Below, piece after piece: positions 12,717 to 24,965 of a stretch of DNA of 64,000 bases. The stretch's first letter is position 1. Every line of letters starts with the position of its first letter. A program made the position numbers and the translations under genes. The stretch lies in contig NC_058152.1 in NCBI RefSeq assembly GCF_011075055.1, forward strand, positions 8,804,001-8,868,000. The letters run 5' to 3'. The DNA is from Mangifera indica (lineage: Eukaryota; Streptophyta; Magnoliopsida; Sapindales; Anacardiaceae). Under the pieces are notes generated by a model. That model made no database searches. It saw only the letters and a program-made list of their open reading frames with translations, and was not told where the DNA came from.

Positions 12717-13834
12717 CTAAGAAAGTGTGATGAAGTGTTGCAGAGAACTAACCAAACTTGGAGGCCAATGTTTTGTATATTTGACATATGAAAGGTCTGT
12801 GTAGTGAGGATCAAGCAGAGTTGCAATAGTGAACTGGTTCTCTGCAAGTAATGGGGCATGCTTGTCCATGTACAGGGCAGCTGCTAGAGCCGCATGCACC
12901 TCTGTAAAATCCCAATAAAAACTATAACATCGTTCATTGTAAAATAATGTGGCAGAGCCAGATTATATTGGTTTGTGGTGGTTGGAAGTGGCAAAAAATT
13001 ATCATCCTCAAGTCCAAAAATCTACAATTTCTTCTCCAACATTTACATAAAATTGGGGAAAATGTAATTTGGTTATATACATACCTGGATATCCCTTTAA
13101 AGCAATGGAAACATCCTCCATTTCTGCAATAGCTTCTTCTCTATCACCAACCTCATACAAGGCCAGTGCTCTTCCTACTCTTGCATACTCTGAGAATGCA
13201 AACTCTTTGTAATTCTTAGCCACCTGAAACTCAACCTTCACATGGTTATGTTATGTGTATCCAATTTCAAGATCTATAAAGTGACTCTCATATCATGTTA
13301 AATAATTACTAAGAAGATATCATATTCAATTCATCTTTATCGAACTCTAAATAATCATTTAACTAACTTCTATATAACTTGCAAGAAAATTTCAAGACGA
13401 ATATTAAAGCAAAAATCCTATTTAGATAATAATAATCAGGTTTAGTTTAATACCAAACTTATTAATGCCTTTAAATATAATAAAAAAGATAAGTTACATA
13501 CAAGAGTGAAGTAGTGAAGAGCTTGATTAAAGTCACCAAGGGCCTGCAATTCTCTGCCTTTCTCCAACAACTGCAAAGCCTCTGACACTCTGAGGTTGAG
13601 AGCGGCACTAGCATCTTTCTCAGACTGAGAAAGTGGGTCAAAAATGGCAGAAACACAAGTGGGTTGATTTGGAGAGAGAACAAGGCTGGAACAGAGAGGG
13701 AGAGAGAAGAGGAGCAAGCGCCTTGGAGTTGTGGTAGTGAGAAGGGAGGGGATTTTTGAGTTGGTTTTCTGGATTTTCTGAGGGTTTGAGAGAAGATGAT
13801 GCAAATGGGAAACGGGTGATTGAAATGTACCCAT
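12717..13834 (-). CDS. Chloroplast TPR-like protein, probably thylakoid lumen, 218 aa, three exons
   Basis: Exons on the minus strand are 13502-13834, 13085-13223 and 12717-12901, with GT-AG introns; the 657 coding bases join in frame. Residues 1-37 are Ser/Thr/Lys/Pro-rich, like a chloroplast transit peptide. Then RR (38-39), a hydrophobic run LLLFSLPLCSSLVL and VSA (61-63) look like a twin-arginine lumen signal with its cleavage site. Two TPR-like helical pairs follow: about 84-111 (LLEKGRELQALGDFNQALHY) and 118-150 (ARVGRALALYEVGDREEAIA). The C-terminal part (NQFTIATLLDPHYTDLSYV) is what I recall of the Arabidopsis TPR-like chloroplast lumen family that includes AT2G37400. The molecular role is unknown; TPRs usually bind partner proteins. 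The start is the first ATG giving the transit peptide. Nothing looks broken. Confidence 0.9.
12902..13084 (-). other. Intron 2 of the TPR-like gene
   Basis: Donor G|GTATGT at 13084 and acceptor TTTTACAG|AG at 12902. The split codon gives Glu in GYPEVHAAL. Confidence 0.9.
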
Positions 13835-13987
13835 TTTTTCTGGTTCAAATCTTTTTTTATATATTTTGGTTTTCAATATATATGTGCTTTGTCTGAAATT
13901 TGAAGTGGTTTGGTCATAAAAAAGAGTTTCTACCAAAAAATATAATCATCTAAAGGTTTTTTAAAAAGAACTAAACTTGATAAAAAG

Positions 13988-14018
13988 TAAATAATAATAA
14001 TAAGAAGAAGAAGAAGAA
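13988..14018. repeat. Compound (AAT)n(AAG)n microsatellite
   Basis: Short trinucleotide run between the TPR gene start and the RABC1 3' flank. These two genes are on the same strand, about 660 bp apart. Confidence 0.9.
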
Positions 14019-14493
14019 TTTATTTAACTTGGCAGGTCTTTTTTTAAATTAATTTTTCCGAATTAATTATGATACTTTTATGTTTTTTTTCCGTGAATGT
14101 AATACAATTCTAGGTTTTTCTTTTCAATTTTAGAAAATATATTTTGAGAGTAATATTGTTATATAGCTGTAATATTTACAAAAACTAACAGTAAGAGAGG
14201 TAATCAAATAGTTGGCAAAACTAAAAGACCAATTCGTCAATTTCGGTAAATCATTATGAGATTCTAGTGGCGCAACATCAGTATTTCTTTCTGAAAAAAG
14301 TGATATATCAGCCATAATACAGTGTCCACAAACAAGTTTAAGGAGGCAGCAAGAATCATAACATTACTATATTACATGTAAATTTGCGCTTCAATTCAAA
14401 CAAGAAAGAAATAAATGATTTGTTGGGGATCGGAGGAACAATGACCAAACTTGAGTTAGAGATTTGGAAATGGATGAGAAATGCAACAAAGAA

Positions 14494-17400
14494 TCAGCAA
14501 CAACTGCTTGCGGCAGCTGCATCAGCTTGAGGTGGCTTCTGTTTAAAAATGTTCTTTTTCACACCTTTCGATCCCTCTGATAAAAGGCTCGGTGTATCTA
14601 AAATCTGCAGAGATTAGAACATTGTTAGTTCCATCATTCTCCAGACTTACAACAAGAAGGACAATATGAACCATGTTTGACAACTCCTAATTATAAGTTC
14701 CAAGTTCCAACTACATGGTTCTACTCAAACACCACCAATAGCAGTACTAGACTGTTTGAGCAGACAATATAAAGTTAAGAATGTTAATGTTATTATCTAA
14801 CTATCATACCTTTAAAACAAGCTCTTCAAAGCACTGCTGCACATTGACCCGAGTTTTAGCACTGCACTCGATAAAAAGGCACCCATATTCCCTGGCAAAG
14901 TTTATTCCTTCTTTTTTTGTCACAACCCTTTCTCCTTCCTGGAAAGAAAAATGGTTTTCTTTGAATGACACAAAACAATTAATTTATAACACAAGTTGAT
15001 GTTCAGCAGAAACTCAAAGAAGAGTAGAAAAGAAGATAAAAAAGGGCTGAATCAGAGACAAATTTTGCCATTTTCTCTTAAGGGAACAATAAAAAAAAAA
15101 AAAAAAAAAAATTGAGAATCGAGTCCATAAAATCTTAGTTGTAGGGGAAGAAAGAACTGAAGTTATTAGTTTAAGCACCACAGCAATACCTTGTCAACTT
15201 TGTTTCCAACAAGCATCTTGATGCATTCCTGATTTGTTGAGTATAGGTCAATTTCCTTTGCCCAGATCTCAGAAAGGTTTGTAAATGTTTCTCGCCGTGT
15301 AACATCATAAACTGTCACAATGGAGAAAATCGGACCATGGTTTTCCGGAGACCAACAACAGAATGATAAACAGATAATGACAAAAGGCACAGTGATGCCC
15401 ATTTAACAGACACAAGATAAGTTTGCAATTAGATATTCAGTCTCTACTTAAGTAGCTATTTCAACCGTAAAGAAGGTGGAACATTGTGTATCACAAAGTT
15501 TGCATAAAAGAAGACAGACAAAGAATAAAAACAACTAAAATCTGCAGTTGGTGGGTAACACAATTACAAACAAAATTGAGGTTGAAAATTTCTTTCGCAC
15601 ATTCTCATACTACCATCAGCCTATTTATTTCTACACTTGATTTAACCTGCAGACTGCTACCTACAGTCTGTATCTGTGTTAAAAACTCTGAACTGGTCTC
15701 TTTTGAGGATACTGGATTCTTCAATTGAACAAAACTTCTGAAGTTCAAGGATAGGATTCTAGAACTGAAGAAACTTAGCAAAATTCCAGTACAAGGTTGT
15801 AAAAATGGTTTACACAAATAAAACCTTTCATGTCATCATATCAATTAACGTCATTTGCCTGCTTGTAGCCACCATAATTCAAAATCTAAAAGATACTGAT
15901 GTTATGATAGCCATTCTCTTCGGAAAGCCACATGGTTAATGAGAGGACAAATGCTGAAAGGCTTATGGCACAGACACCTAACTTCAAATTTCTCAGAAAA
16001 CACCTTTCTTATGATTCTGTGATTGCTGAAGGTAATAAATCTCTTAAATTTAGGAATAATGAAGAGACTTGACAATCAGTCTATCCCAAGCACTTACCAG
16101 TGGATAATTGAGCTTGTTTATTTACAAAGCAAATATCAAAACTAAATTGGTAATGTTGCATTCATTTTTCATGCCCCACACTGCTATAATAAGGTACAGG
16201 ATGAATATTTACAGTCAAATACAACTTGCTGCCTTTCCTCTGAGAAGCATTATAACAATATACCCTATGGACTAGAATACAACGAGGCAAAGTTACTATA
16301 GAAAACCCCACAGAATTCCACATATCAATACAACATTTATAAATGTATAATATCAAATTTGTTAAAAATAATATATAGGTGGCAACTAGAAATTCCTTCT
16401 CTAGGGGAACAGTTCCAGTCATCCATGATACCCAGACCCACAGGCTACATCGTGGTTTGAAAGAATTGCAGTTTTATGGCCCCATATTATTTTGAATAGA
16501 TATACAACCCCATCTCAACTTCTACATACAGCACTGACCAAAAAGTTGTCTGTAATATATTTTAAATCAATTAAAACAATATTCAGCTTACAACTTGTTC
16601 AATGCAGGATTGACCAGGAACTTACCTTCAACAATAAAAAAGTAATTATAAAAAGAAAAAGGTGAAAGTCAGTACCCATAATTATCCCTTGAGCACCTCT
16701 GTAGTATGAACTTGTTAACGTCCGGAATCTCTCCTGACCAGCTACATAATCACACACACATGCAGAAAAGTGAAAAAGATGATCTCTTGAAACTTCACAG
16801 AGTTGCATCATACTAACTTATGAAGAAATAACACAAAAAGATGTGCTTTGATGACAACTATGTCCTGACAAAGATTCAACTTTTGTAATACATAAGGCCA
16901 CAAACAAACATCAGTTGTGACCTTCCGTAGTGTTACAAACTACCTACCCACAATTTTAATGTTCCTTTTGAAAAATGGCTCCCTTTCCACAGAATGTGGA
17001 ACAAAACTTGAGCTTCTGAGCATATGTTTAATGCTGTAACTGAACAAAGCACACCATAATAGACCCAGCCTTTTATTAACAGTTGATTGAGCTCAACATC
17101 TAGCAGGCAATGATTCCTTATTCCTACCATTATAACTGCATTTTCCACTTTAAAAATATAGAGCAGGCCATTGTTCTGCAGCAGCTACTGCTGAAGTTAC
17201 AAATATTTATCAAAACAAAGATCTATCACTACCCTCTGCATCAAAGAAGTAACTCTCATTTGGAAAGGACAGACCACAGATACTACAATCAACAATATGT
17301 TAAATCAAGTTTATTGAGGTATAAACCACCATTTTGTATTTTATATTTTTTTCAGCCACTTTTCATTGACACTTGCATTCATGTATTTGTAATATGCTTT

Positions 17401-18402
17401 ACTTCGCTGAAAATCTAAATAGATGATTAGATATCATGTAAGAAAACAGAATAAATGAACACGGACAATAAAATAAGCTTGAATGAATGCATTTTCCTTA
17501 CCTGTATCCCAAATTGCAAGTTTCAGCTTCTTTCCCCCAACATCAACATATTTCACCTTGAAATCAACACCTATACAGGATAACAAAAGGACACTTTATA
17601 TCATGATAACTAGTAAAATATATATCAAAATAACAGTTTTGTTAACAATAATAAGTTAATGAACATAATACTGAGGGGGAATTTGGTTTGGGGTAATCAA
17701 AGATTGCCTCAGTAATTTATCTTTTGTTACTAGCATTAACTTGTTTGATTTATCAAATAATAAAATATTCTGATAATCTTTTATAAACAAAGATGATGTG
17801 AGAAATAATATAAAAGATAATTTAATTCTCAACTCTACCTAAAGTAATCTTAATTTTGTTAAAATTTTATACTTCTTAATTTTCTAGGATACAAATATTC
17901 TCATTTTCAATTAAAATAACAAATAACATAAAAAAATATTTAAGAAAAAATATATTGACAATAAGATAACAACTTAAAAAAAAAAATAAGTAATTAATTT
18001 CGAAATTTGACAACATGAAAAAACGTTAATACATTATTAAGATGAAAAATATTTTAGAAAATATGCATGCTAGTTTAAACAAACATAACACTAATCTATA
18101 TAATTTACCAAACATAATAATAATTTATAGTTAATAATCCTTCAGCAATTCTATTCTTATATTAATAATTCATTTTTTGTAATAAAAGATGACCTAAACC
18201 AGAGGCACCCTAATGGTTTACAATTACAACACTCTCATCTAGCTATAGAGCGATAAAACTTACCGATTGTGGGCGAGAGATCTTCAAATGTATTAGAAGT
18301 GAAACTCAACAGAAGACTGCTTTTTCCAACACCAGAATCTCCGATCATTAGCAACTTGAACAAGTAATCAAACTCGGGGGTCTGATTCGGTGACGATTCC
18401 AT
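14494..18402 (-). CDS. RABC1: RABC1/Rab18-type small GTPase, 211 aa, six coding exons
   Basis: Exons on the minus strand are 18264-18402, 17502-17570, 16676-16741, 15190-15311, 14810-14938 and 14494-14604. All introns are GT-AG and the 636 bases join without a shift. All Rab signatures are intact: P-loop GDSGVGKS (21-28), effector-loop Thr45 in SPTIGVDF, DTAGQ (68-72), NKVD (128-131) and SAK (158-160). The C-terminal CC (210-211) is for double geranylgeranylation. The N-terminus PEFDYLFK and the segment [20 protein letters not shown] are typical of plant RABC1 (AtRAB18) rather than RABC2. The protein cycles between GTP and GDP states on membranes; Rab18 relatives act at ER and lipid-droplet membranes in animals, and the plant role is less settled. 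Length equals the family norm within one residue. Confidence 0.96.
15089..15111. repeat. Poly(A) run in intron 4 of RABC1
   Basis: About 20 consecutive A on the plus strand, which is poly(T) in the transcript upstream of the intron 4 acceptor. It may be a pyrimidine-rich stretch or a retroposed tail. Confidence 0.8.
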
Positions 18403-18411
18403 TTCAAATCA

Positions 18412-18701
18412 CTTTGAAAAAAAAAAAACCCTTAACAAAACACAACCACAACCTCTATTGTACTTAATCAATCAAACCCTGATCAAACACAATGAAACCA
18501 AAGTGAATCAAGTCATCCATCCAAAAAATAAAAAGAAAAAAGAAAAAAAACCAGTTCACCAAGCATTAACGTGTTTAAGTTATAACCGAGAACAGAAGCG
18601 CGCAAAAAGAGCAAAATATTTGGATATAATAATAAAAGGAGAGCGAGACAGTAAAATATTTGGATATAATAATAAAAGGAGAGCGAGACAGATCAGAGTA
18701 C
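18412..18701 (-). other. Probable 5' UTR intron of RABC1
   Basis: Upstream of the start codon a donor-like CAG|GTACTC sits at 18701. A T-rich tract ending CAAAG lies at 18412-18430, ten bases before the ATG. Leader introns are common in plant Rab genes. This is a prediction from splice-site shape only. Confidence 0.5.
18613..18691. repeat. 40-bp direct tandem duplication in the RABC1 leader intron
   Basis: AAAATATTTGGATATAATAA... starts at 18613 and again at 18653; the two copies are identical through GAGCGAGACAG. The second copy ends about 10 bp from the predicted donor at 18701. Confidence 0.95.
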
Positions 18702-18939
18702 CTGAATTTGATGAACAGTGTCAATAAATTTGGGCTAGGACGACCCTATGATCACAGTGCAGTTCGATAAACAAATTGACGTATTCAACGAAATAAATGC
18801 GAGTTTGTGAGTGACAATGGTAGCGTTTCCCTTCCTCTCAGCGGTTCTCTTACTCTCGCTACATTTTCAACTATCACTAATTGAGGAAACTTATTAATAA
18901 AGATCATTTCTAATCTCTAGACAAAGACTCAGATTCATC

Positions 18940-19328
18940 TTCATAATAGATGAAAACTCGATTCGTCTTTATTATAGAAAAAATATCTAACTTTTGTCAA
19001 TTAAAATGATTGAGAATGGAACAAAATTGACAAAGAAGCTGAGAGGGAGAAAGAAAGTCACCATCTTTGACCATCGGTAGTGTGCTCAAAAAACCCTAAG
19101 GGGAAATGAAAATTTTTCAAACTTTGTGTGATAAGAATTTTGTTAGTTTTTAAACCTTTGAGGTGAAAATATGATAAATTTTTAATTTTTTTAAATATTT
19201 TAATAAATGACAAATTTACTCCTAATAATAATAATGAGATTTAATAAACAGATAAATATTTAGATTTTTAATAATTAACAAATAAAAAATTAAATTTACA
19301 TCAAAGGTGAGAAATAGTCGTTTGGCCT
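18940..19328. mobile_element. Truncated miniature element (right half), RABC1 upstream region
   Basis: The last part, ending GAGAAATAGTCGTTTGGCCT at 19328, aligns with the right half of the complete element at 38829-39707, including the CCCTAAGGG and TAATAAATGACAA blocks. No left terminus was found, so it is 5'-truncated. It lies about 240 bp upstream of the predicted leader exon and could affect the RABC1 promoter. Confidence 0.65.
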
Positions 19329-20203
19329 AATTAAAATACCATTTTTTAGTGGCTTATTCAAAAATCTCATGATCTCCCACATTTAATTACAGTCAGAAAT
19401 TGGTGAGACAAGCACAAAAATTAAAAATGTTATAGAAGATTTAAAAATAAATAAAAATTTAATTTTTATCATAATTACAACCAAAAAGCCCACAACAGCA
19501 CCCCTGGTATGTTGTGGGTTGTGTCCCACAACTTCAAATTTTATGGGTGAGTCCGATAAAACTATTACTTTTTAGGTTTTAATCTAACATAACTAGTGGT
19601 ATAGTGCATCATGCCAATTTCAACCTAACCCAACTTGACATAACTTATTGACAGGTAACCTAACTTAACATAACTTATTGACAGGTCTAGTTTAGCTTGA
19701 CAAAAATACCCTTATATTTAATTGTTTAGTTTCTTTGTATGTATTTTAAAATTTAATATGGTGTTAATGCCATGGATTTATGCTTTTAAGTTTTACGATG
19801 GAAGTTTTGGTTTAGGGATTTAGTCTAAATTTGATGAATATTATAGTTGCTTTGGTGATTGAGTTATTGTGATTGTGGGTGGAATTCATTGCGTGTGGAT
19901 TGTAATTTAATAGGATCAAAAGAGCTATATTTCAATTATTGAAGGGAATTAAAAAATTAGAGTGATATGGTAATAGTTTAAGAACATTTAATTAGTGTAT
20001 TACTATAATTTTCAAAATGAGGGTAATCAAAATCTTTATACAATAAAATGGTTAATGTAATTATCTATAGAGTACTCTAATCATTAAACTAAGGTATACT
20101 GTAATTTTTTTTTCATACTTTTACATATTAGAGTAGTACGCTATTAATGTATCATCCCAACTAAATTATATGAGTGGCAGTATACAAGGGAATAAGTGTC
20201 AGA
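19329..20203. other. Intergenic, no supported gene
   Basis: Contains a palindromic ACCCACAAC/GTTGTGGGT segment near 19490-19535 and a two-copy 33-bp direct repeat (ACATAACTTATTGACAGGT) at about 19623-19688. Otherwise AT-rich and featureless. Confidence 0.5.
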
Positions 20204-21769
20204 TGTTGACTTAATGAGTTATGACGCTCATATTTTGATGATGACAAACTAATGTCCCTAATCATATCGACTAATAACTTTACTTGGATATGAGTTTAGA
20301 CTATAAGAATTCATTTAATGCATTTGAATGAGAATCAAGGTGGAAATCAAAGAAAAACCTCAAATGAAGAATTCTTGAAAATTTGAAGAAAAACTCAGAT
20401 TTAGGTAAATATGTTTGTAATGTTGAAGCATTCATTAGCTTTTATTAAAATATATATTTGCATGTGAAAGCTCTCTCAAAAACTTATTTTCATATCTTTC
20501 ACACTTTAGAGTTAAAGTGTCATTTTTTAAATATGATGAGTTAAACCGATTTTTATCAAATTCCAATGACCTATTTGAAATTATAAAGTTTTGTAAACTA
20601 AAATATCATATCTCAATTTACAGTTTGAATAAGTTTTTTAAAAATAGGTTAAATTAACATTTTCCATAAGTTTCAAAATTTTGGGTTAAAAATATCGTTT
20701 TTCAAACTTATTGAGTTAAGTCAATTTTTTTTATCAAATTTCAATAACTCATTTGAAATTATGAAGTTTTGTTAACTAAAATTTTATATCTCAAAGTTGG
20801 TTTTGAAAGAGTTTTTCAAAATAGGTTAAATTGTCATATTTCAAAGTTTTAGTGGAAATTACAAAATTTAAAAATTTAGGAGGTAAAATGTAATAAACTT
20901 TGGTTGACCAAAACTAACCAACTAAATTTTTCAATGACAACTTCCAGATTATCTAGAAACCATGTATTTTGGCTTTCAAAAATTTGATCGATTGAATTCC
21001 TTTTGATTAACCGAATTGTGCTATGAATTTTCTAATAGCTAGTGTCATGTCACATTCGGTTGATCGAATTCTATATTTTTTAGAAAATTAAAATGGCTAG
21101 TTTAGTGCATAACGGTAACTTTCCTCATTTTCCCTTATATAAACTAAATTAAATCTATTTGGGAAGGACTTTTGCCACCAAGACTTTCATATAATTGAGA
21201 GCAAATTATTTTTGAAGTATTCACTTGCAAATCCTCTTCTTTAATCAAAACCCTTGCTTATATACTTTCTTTATTTCATTTGTATTAAGTTGTATCAAGT
21301 TTAAATTTTCATATACACTCTTTAAGAGAGATTATATTTAGAATTCAAACAAATTTATATTCTAAAAAAGTGTGCTTCACTCTTATTAAGGCTAGAGAAA
21401 ATTTTTAGTGAGAAAAATTAAGTTATAACACTTTAGAAGTTATTTGTGTTATAAAGAATGTTTGGTTAGGGTTTTGTCAACTAAGGATTAGTAGAATATT
21501 CCAAAAAAGATAGCTTGGAGGAATGGATGTAGGTCGGGTTATGTCAAAACACTATATAATATGTGTTTGATTTTCTCATCTCTCAAACTTATATTTTGTG
21601 TTATGTTATTTTGATTGTGTTGATTATTTGAAATATTTTTTGACATTCTCATAAATTGCATTAAAAATAATCAACTTCTTTAAATTACATAAATCGATTT
21701 AATTCTTTAATTTGATAAAGATTATTTTAAATTACCTAAATGACCCCTATTAGGTCATTTGATCCTTCA
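20204..21769 (+). repeat. 5' LTR of the outer Copia element
   Basis: Starts TGTTGAC and ends CCTTCA. It aligns throughout with 28735-29787 plus 37002-37561. Promoter and polyadenylation positions were not resolved. Confidence 0.88.
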
Positions 21770-21771
21770 AT

Positions 21772-21783
21772 TGGTATTAGAGC
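21772..21783 (+). other. Primer-binding site of the outer Copia element
   Basis: TGGTATTAGAGC matches the initiator Met-tRNA complement TGGTATCAGAGC with one C-to-T change, two bases after the 5' LTR. Confidence 0.85.
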
Positions 21784-21822
21784 AAGGTTACTCATGTTCA
21801 TAAACTTAACTGTTTGAAGCAA

Positions 21823-23582
21823 TGGTCATAAACATAGGAAGATCGTATACTGTTAGTGAAAGACTTGCCCCCAATAGATTGCCATTGTTTGATGACATCA
21901 GATATACCTATTGAAAAAATCGTATGTCAATTTTTCTTTAAATTGATTATGGGGTTGTGGGATGTAATGCAAGATGGACCTTTTGTACTTATGAAAAAAA
22001 TAGATGGAACACAAGTGCCTAAATCTAGGAAAAAAATCCCGCTTGAGATAAAAGAAATATAGCCATCAATGCTAAGGCAGTGAATGTCTTATATTATGCT
22101 CTTAATGAATGTAACTTTAACAAGGTACAAGTTTATATCTCAACTTAAGAAATTTGAGAATTATTGATGGTGTCAAATGAGGGAACTTCACAAGTCAAAA
22201 AGACTAAAATTAGCATGCTCACACACTCATATGAGTTATTCAAAATGAAAGAAGATGAGACTATTAGTGACATGTTTGATAAATTTATTACAATTGTTAA
22301 TAAATTGTAAAATCTTAGGAAAGTTTATACTAATCAAGAAAATGTCAAGAAACTTTTTGGGTGTTTGCCTCATTCTTGGGATCTTAATGTGATGGCAATT
22401 GGAGAAGCAAAAGATGTTAAGACCTTACCTCTTGAAGAACTTTTGGGGTCACTTCTCACTCATGAGCTTACTATGAAACAATGAGAAATAGAAGAAGTGG
22501 AGAAGAAGAAAAAAAGCATTGTCTTCAAATCATTCATCAAAGAGTGTGAAAATTTCTTAGAAGAGGAAGATAAGATTTCAAATGATGAAGATGAAGATAT
22601 TGCTTTTTTAACAAAAAAGATAGAACAGTTTCTAAGAAATAGAAAATTAAGAAGAAACTTCACTAAGAAAAAGGCTAGTATAGACAAAGAAGGAAACAAG
22701 TTATATGTTATAAATGTAAGAAACCGGGACAAATCAAATATGATTGCCCTCTCCTCAAAAATGAAAGATCGAAAAAGAAAGCAATGATAGCTACATGGGA
22801 TGATAATGATGAAAGTGAGTTCGAAAAAGAGAATAATGAAGTAGCCAACATGTGCTTCATGACAATCACAAATGATGAGGTAACTAACTCTAACTCATCT
22901 TATTCTTTGATGATTTAGACAATATAGATGATGAGATAGATGAAAGTCCCATATATGAAGAGTTATATGATACACTTCAAGAAATAAATGAAAAAGTAGC
23001 TCTTTGTATGCCAAAAAAAGCAACTCTTAAAAGCAAAATTTTAAACTTAGAAAAAGAAAATAAATCTTTAAAAAAGGAAAATGAATTCCTTATCCAACAA
23101 AACTCTAGGCTTAAAGAAAAATCAAATGGAAAAAAACAAGTTTTCAATTTTTGAAAAGGAAAAAAAAAGTTTGAAAATGATATTCATATTGCTAAAATAA
23201 TAAAAAGAAACCATAGAAAATGAAATTGATGTTTTAAAAAATGGTGCAAAAGATTTAAGTTAAATTGTTTTAAAATTCAAAAGTAGAAAGGATATACTTG
23301 ATAAAATACTTGGAGTACAAAAAGGAGTTTTCAACAAAAAGAGATTTGGTTATAAGCCTTTTATCAAAGCAAAATATTTGAAAAGTTATTTTGTTAAAAA
23401 ACTTCTACTTCAAGTGAATCTAATATGACTTGCAATTATTGTGGAGATAAAGGTGACATTACATCATCTTGCCCAGATCAAAAGAAACATCAAATGAAAA
23501 CTAAAAAAATATGGGTTCATAAGGAAACAAAAACTAACTTTCGAAGACCCAACATGATTTGGGTACCTAAGATAAATTTTTG
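21823..23582 (+). pseudogene. gag of the outer Copia element, broken
   Basis: Begins at an ATG 40 bp after the primer site. Residues such as SYELFKMKEDETISDMFDKF (about 22225-22284) belong to the copia-type gag polypeptide (UBN2 family), followed by a Lys/Glu-rich charged region. A first zinc knuckle at 22706-22747 reads CYKCKKPGQIKYDC, with Gln where His is expected. A second at 23432-23473 reads CNYCGDKGDITSSC, with Asp for His. After it comes KKIWVHK and MIWVPK, typical of Sirevirus gag ends. Several stops and shifts separate these parts. The protein would package element RNA in virus-like particles if intact. Confidence 0.75.
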
Positions 23583-24965
23583 AATGTCTTATTGTGTTAA
23601 GAAATGAAAAAAAATATAAATAGTACCTTAATAGCGCTTGCTCAAGATACTTGACCAGATATATCCCTCAATTCTCAATGTTAAGCAAGCAAGAAAGATA
23701 CTTGACCTTTATTGTGGAGATAAAGGTCACATTACATCATCTTGCCCAAATCAAAAGAAACATCATATGAGAACTAAAAAAATATGGGTTCATAAGGGAA
23801 CTGATGTATTCTTGGCCACTTCTCCAACTTTAGCTTCCAAGTCTCTATCAAATCTTCATTTGGCTCCAGCCACCATTGAGAATGAGGGAAAAGCTCCATG
23901 CAAGTCCAAAGAACCTTTGGACTCTCCAATTTGGCCCAACTTTACTTTTGGGTGCACTCTCATTACTTACATCCAAGGCCTTAATGATATGGAAGCTTAA
24001 ATGAGTCCAAGAAGCCAACTACAAGCCCACTTTGAAGCCCAAGTAGATGAGGCAGCCATCCATCACTTAAATTGGAGCCCAAGATGCCATAAAGCCCATT
24101 TAGTTGAATTGCAACTAAAAGGAAGCAAGTAACTTTAGTTGGTGGACATAGTTCCACCTTTTAAGGAAAAGTTGTTCCCTTTTGTTAGTTTCTTCATTAA
24201 TGTGGTATGACCTTAGTTTAAATGAATGGTTGAGCTTAAATAAAGGCAAAGCTTCCATGTCAAATTAATGCCCAATTTTTGCCGCCACTTGCTCTTGTAT
24301 ATGAAGTAGATTTTCACTTGTAAAAAGTTAGACTTCTTTGATAATGAAATATTCAAGTAAAGCTTTGTAGCTTTTCTTTAGTTGTTTTTTCCTTTATCCA
24401 ATTCATCTTGGAGGAAGAATTGGTGGTGGAAGACCCCAAGGTTGGTGGAAATTTCCTTTATGCCTTGGTTAACTTTCTTGTTACCTTTGAAATCCAAAGT
24501 GTGAATGTGTGTTGTATGCCCGGATACTATTCACAGTGTGTGATTTTGCCATTTTCAGATTTTGCCATCAAACTTTGAAACAAGTTCTGAATGCCTTGTT
24601 GGTTGAGTTGTGATTACTATAATATACTATTAGAAAGCTCTTGAATACCCTTTCCAATGATCTATACTTTGTATGTTTTGGAGGTCATTTGATTGGTTAA
24701 ATTGGAAGACAAAGTGTTGTTGTGTCATATGAACATTAATTTCCATATTTGAGTTTGTGAATTGTTACATTGCCTTGATGGATATGCACCAGGAACAAAA
24801 ACTAACCTTCGAAGACCCAACATGATTTGGGTATCTAAGATAAATTTTTGAATGTCTTATTGTGTTAAGAAATTAAAAAAAAATACAAATGGTACCTTAA
24901 TAGCACTTGCTCAAGATACTTAACCAGATATATCCCTCAATTCTCAATGTTAAGCAAGAAAGATA
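23438..24965 (+). repeat. 273-bp tandem duplication across the gag end, second copy split by a solo LTR
   Basis: ATTGTGGAGATAAAGG...TCAATGTTAAGCAA occurs from 23438 and again from about 23711. After removing the insert at 23802-24796 (LTR plus one target-site copy) the second copy continues from 24797 to about 24965. The two zinc-knuckle copies differ: the first has Asp instead of His, the second keeps His but reads DLYC, so the first Cys is lost. Confidence 0.85.
23802..24791. mobile_element. Solo LTR, 990 bp, with target duplication GGAAC
   Basis: TGATGTATTC...GATATGCACCA, flanked by GGAAC at 23797-23801 and 24792-24796. The undisturbed first copy of the surrounding duplication gives the empty site (AAGGAAACAAAAACT). 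It is the same family as 1795-2790: shared blocks include TCTTGGAGGAAGA, CCCAAGGTTGGTGGAA and TGATTTTGCCATTTTCAG. It inserted after the 273-bp duplication had formed. Confidence 0.9.

Noticed and set aside
13471..13848. Alternative frame over exon 1 of the TPR gene
   Set aside because: The other frame joins with exons 2 and 3 through proper splice sites and gives a known protein type.
14130..14315. 61-codon frame between the TPR and RABC1 genes
   Set aside because: Most likely RABC1 3' flank; no family and no splice support.
22460..22732. Ser/Phe-rich minus-strand frame
   Set aside because: Antisense of the Glu/Lys-rich gag region of the outer Copia element.
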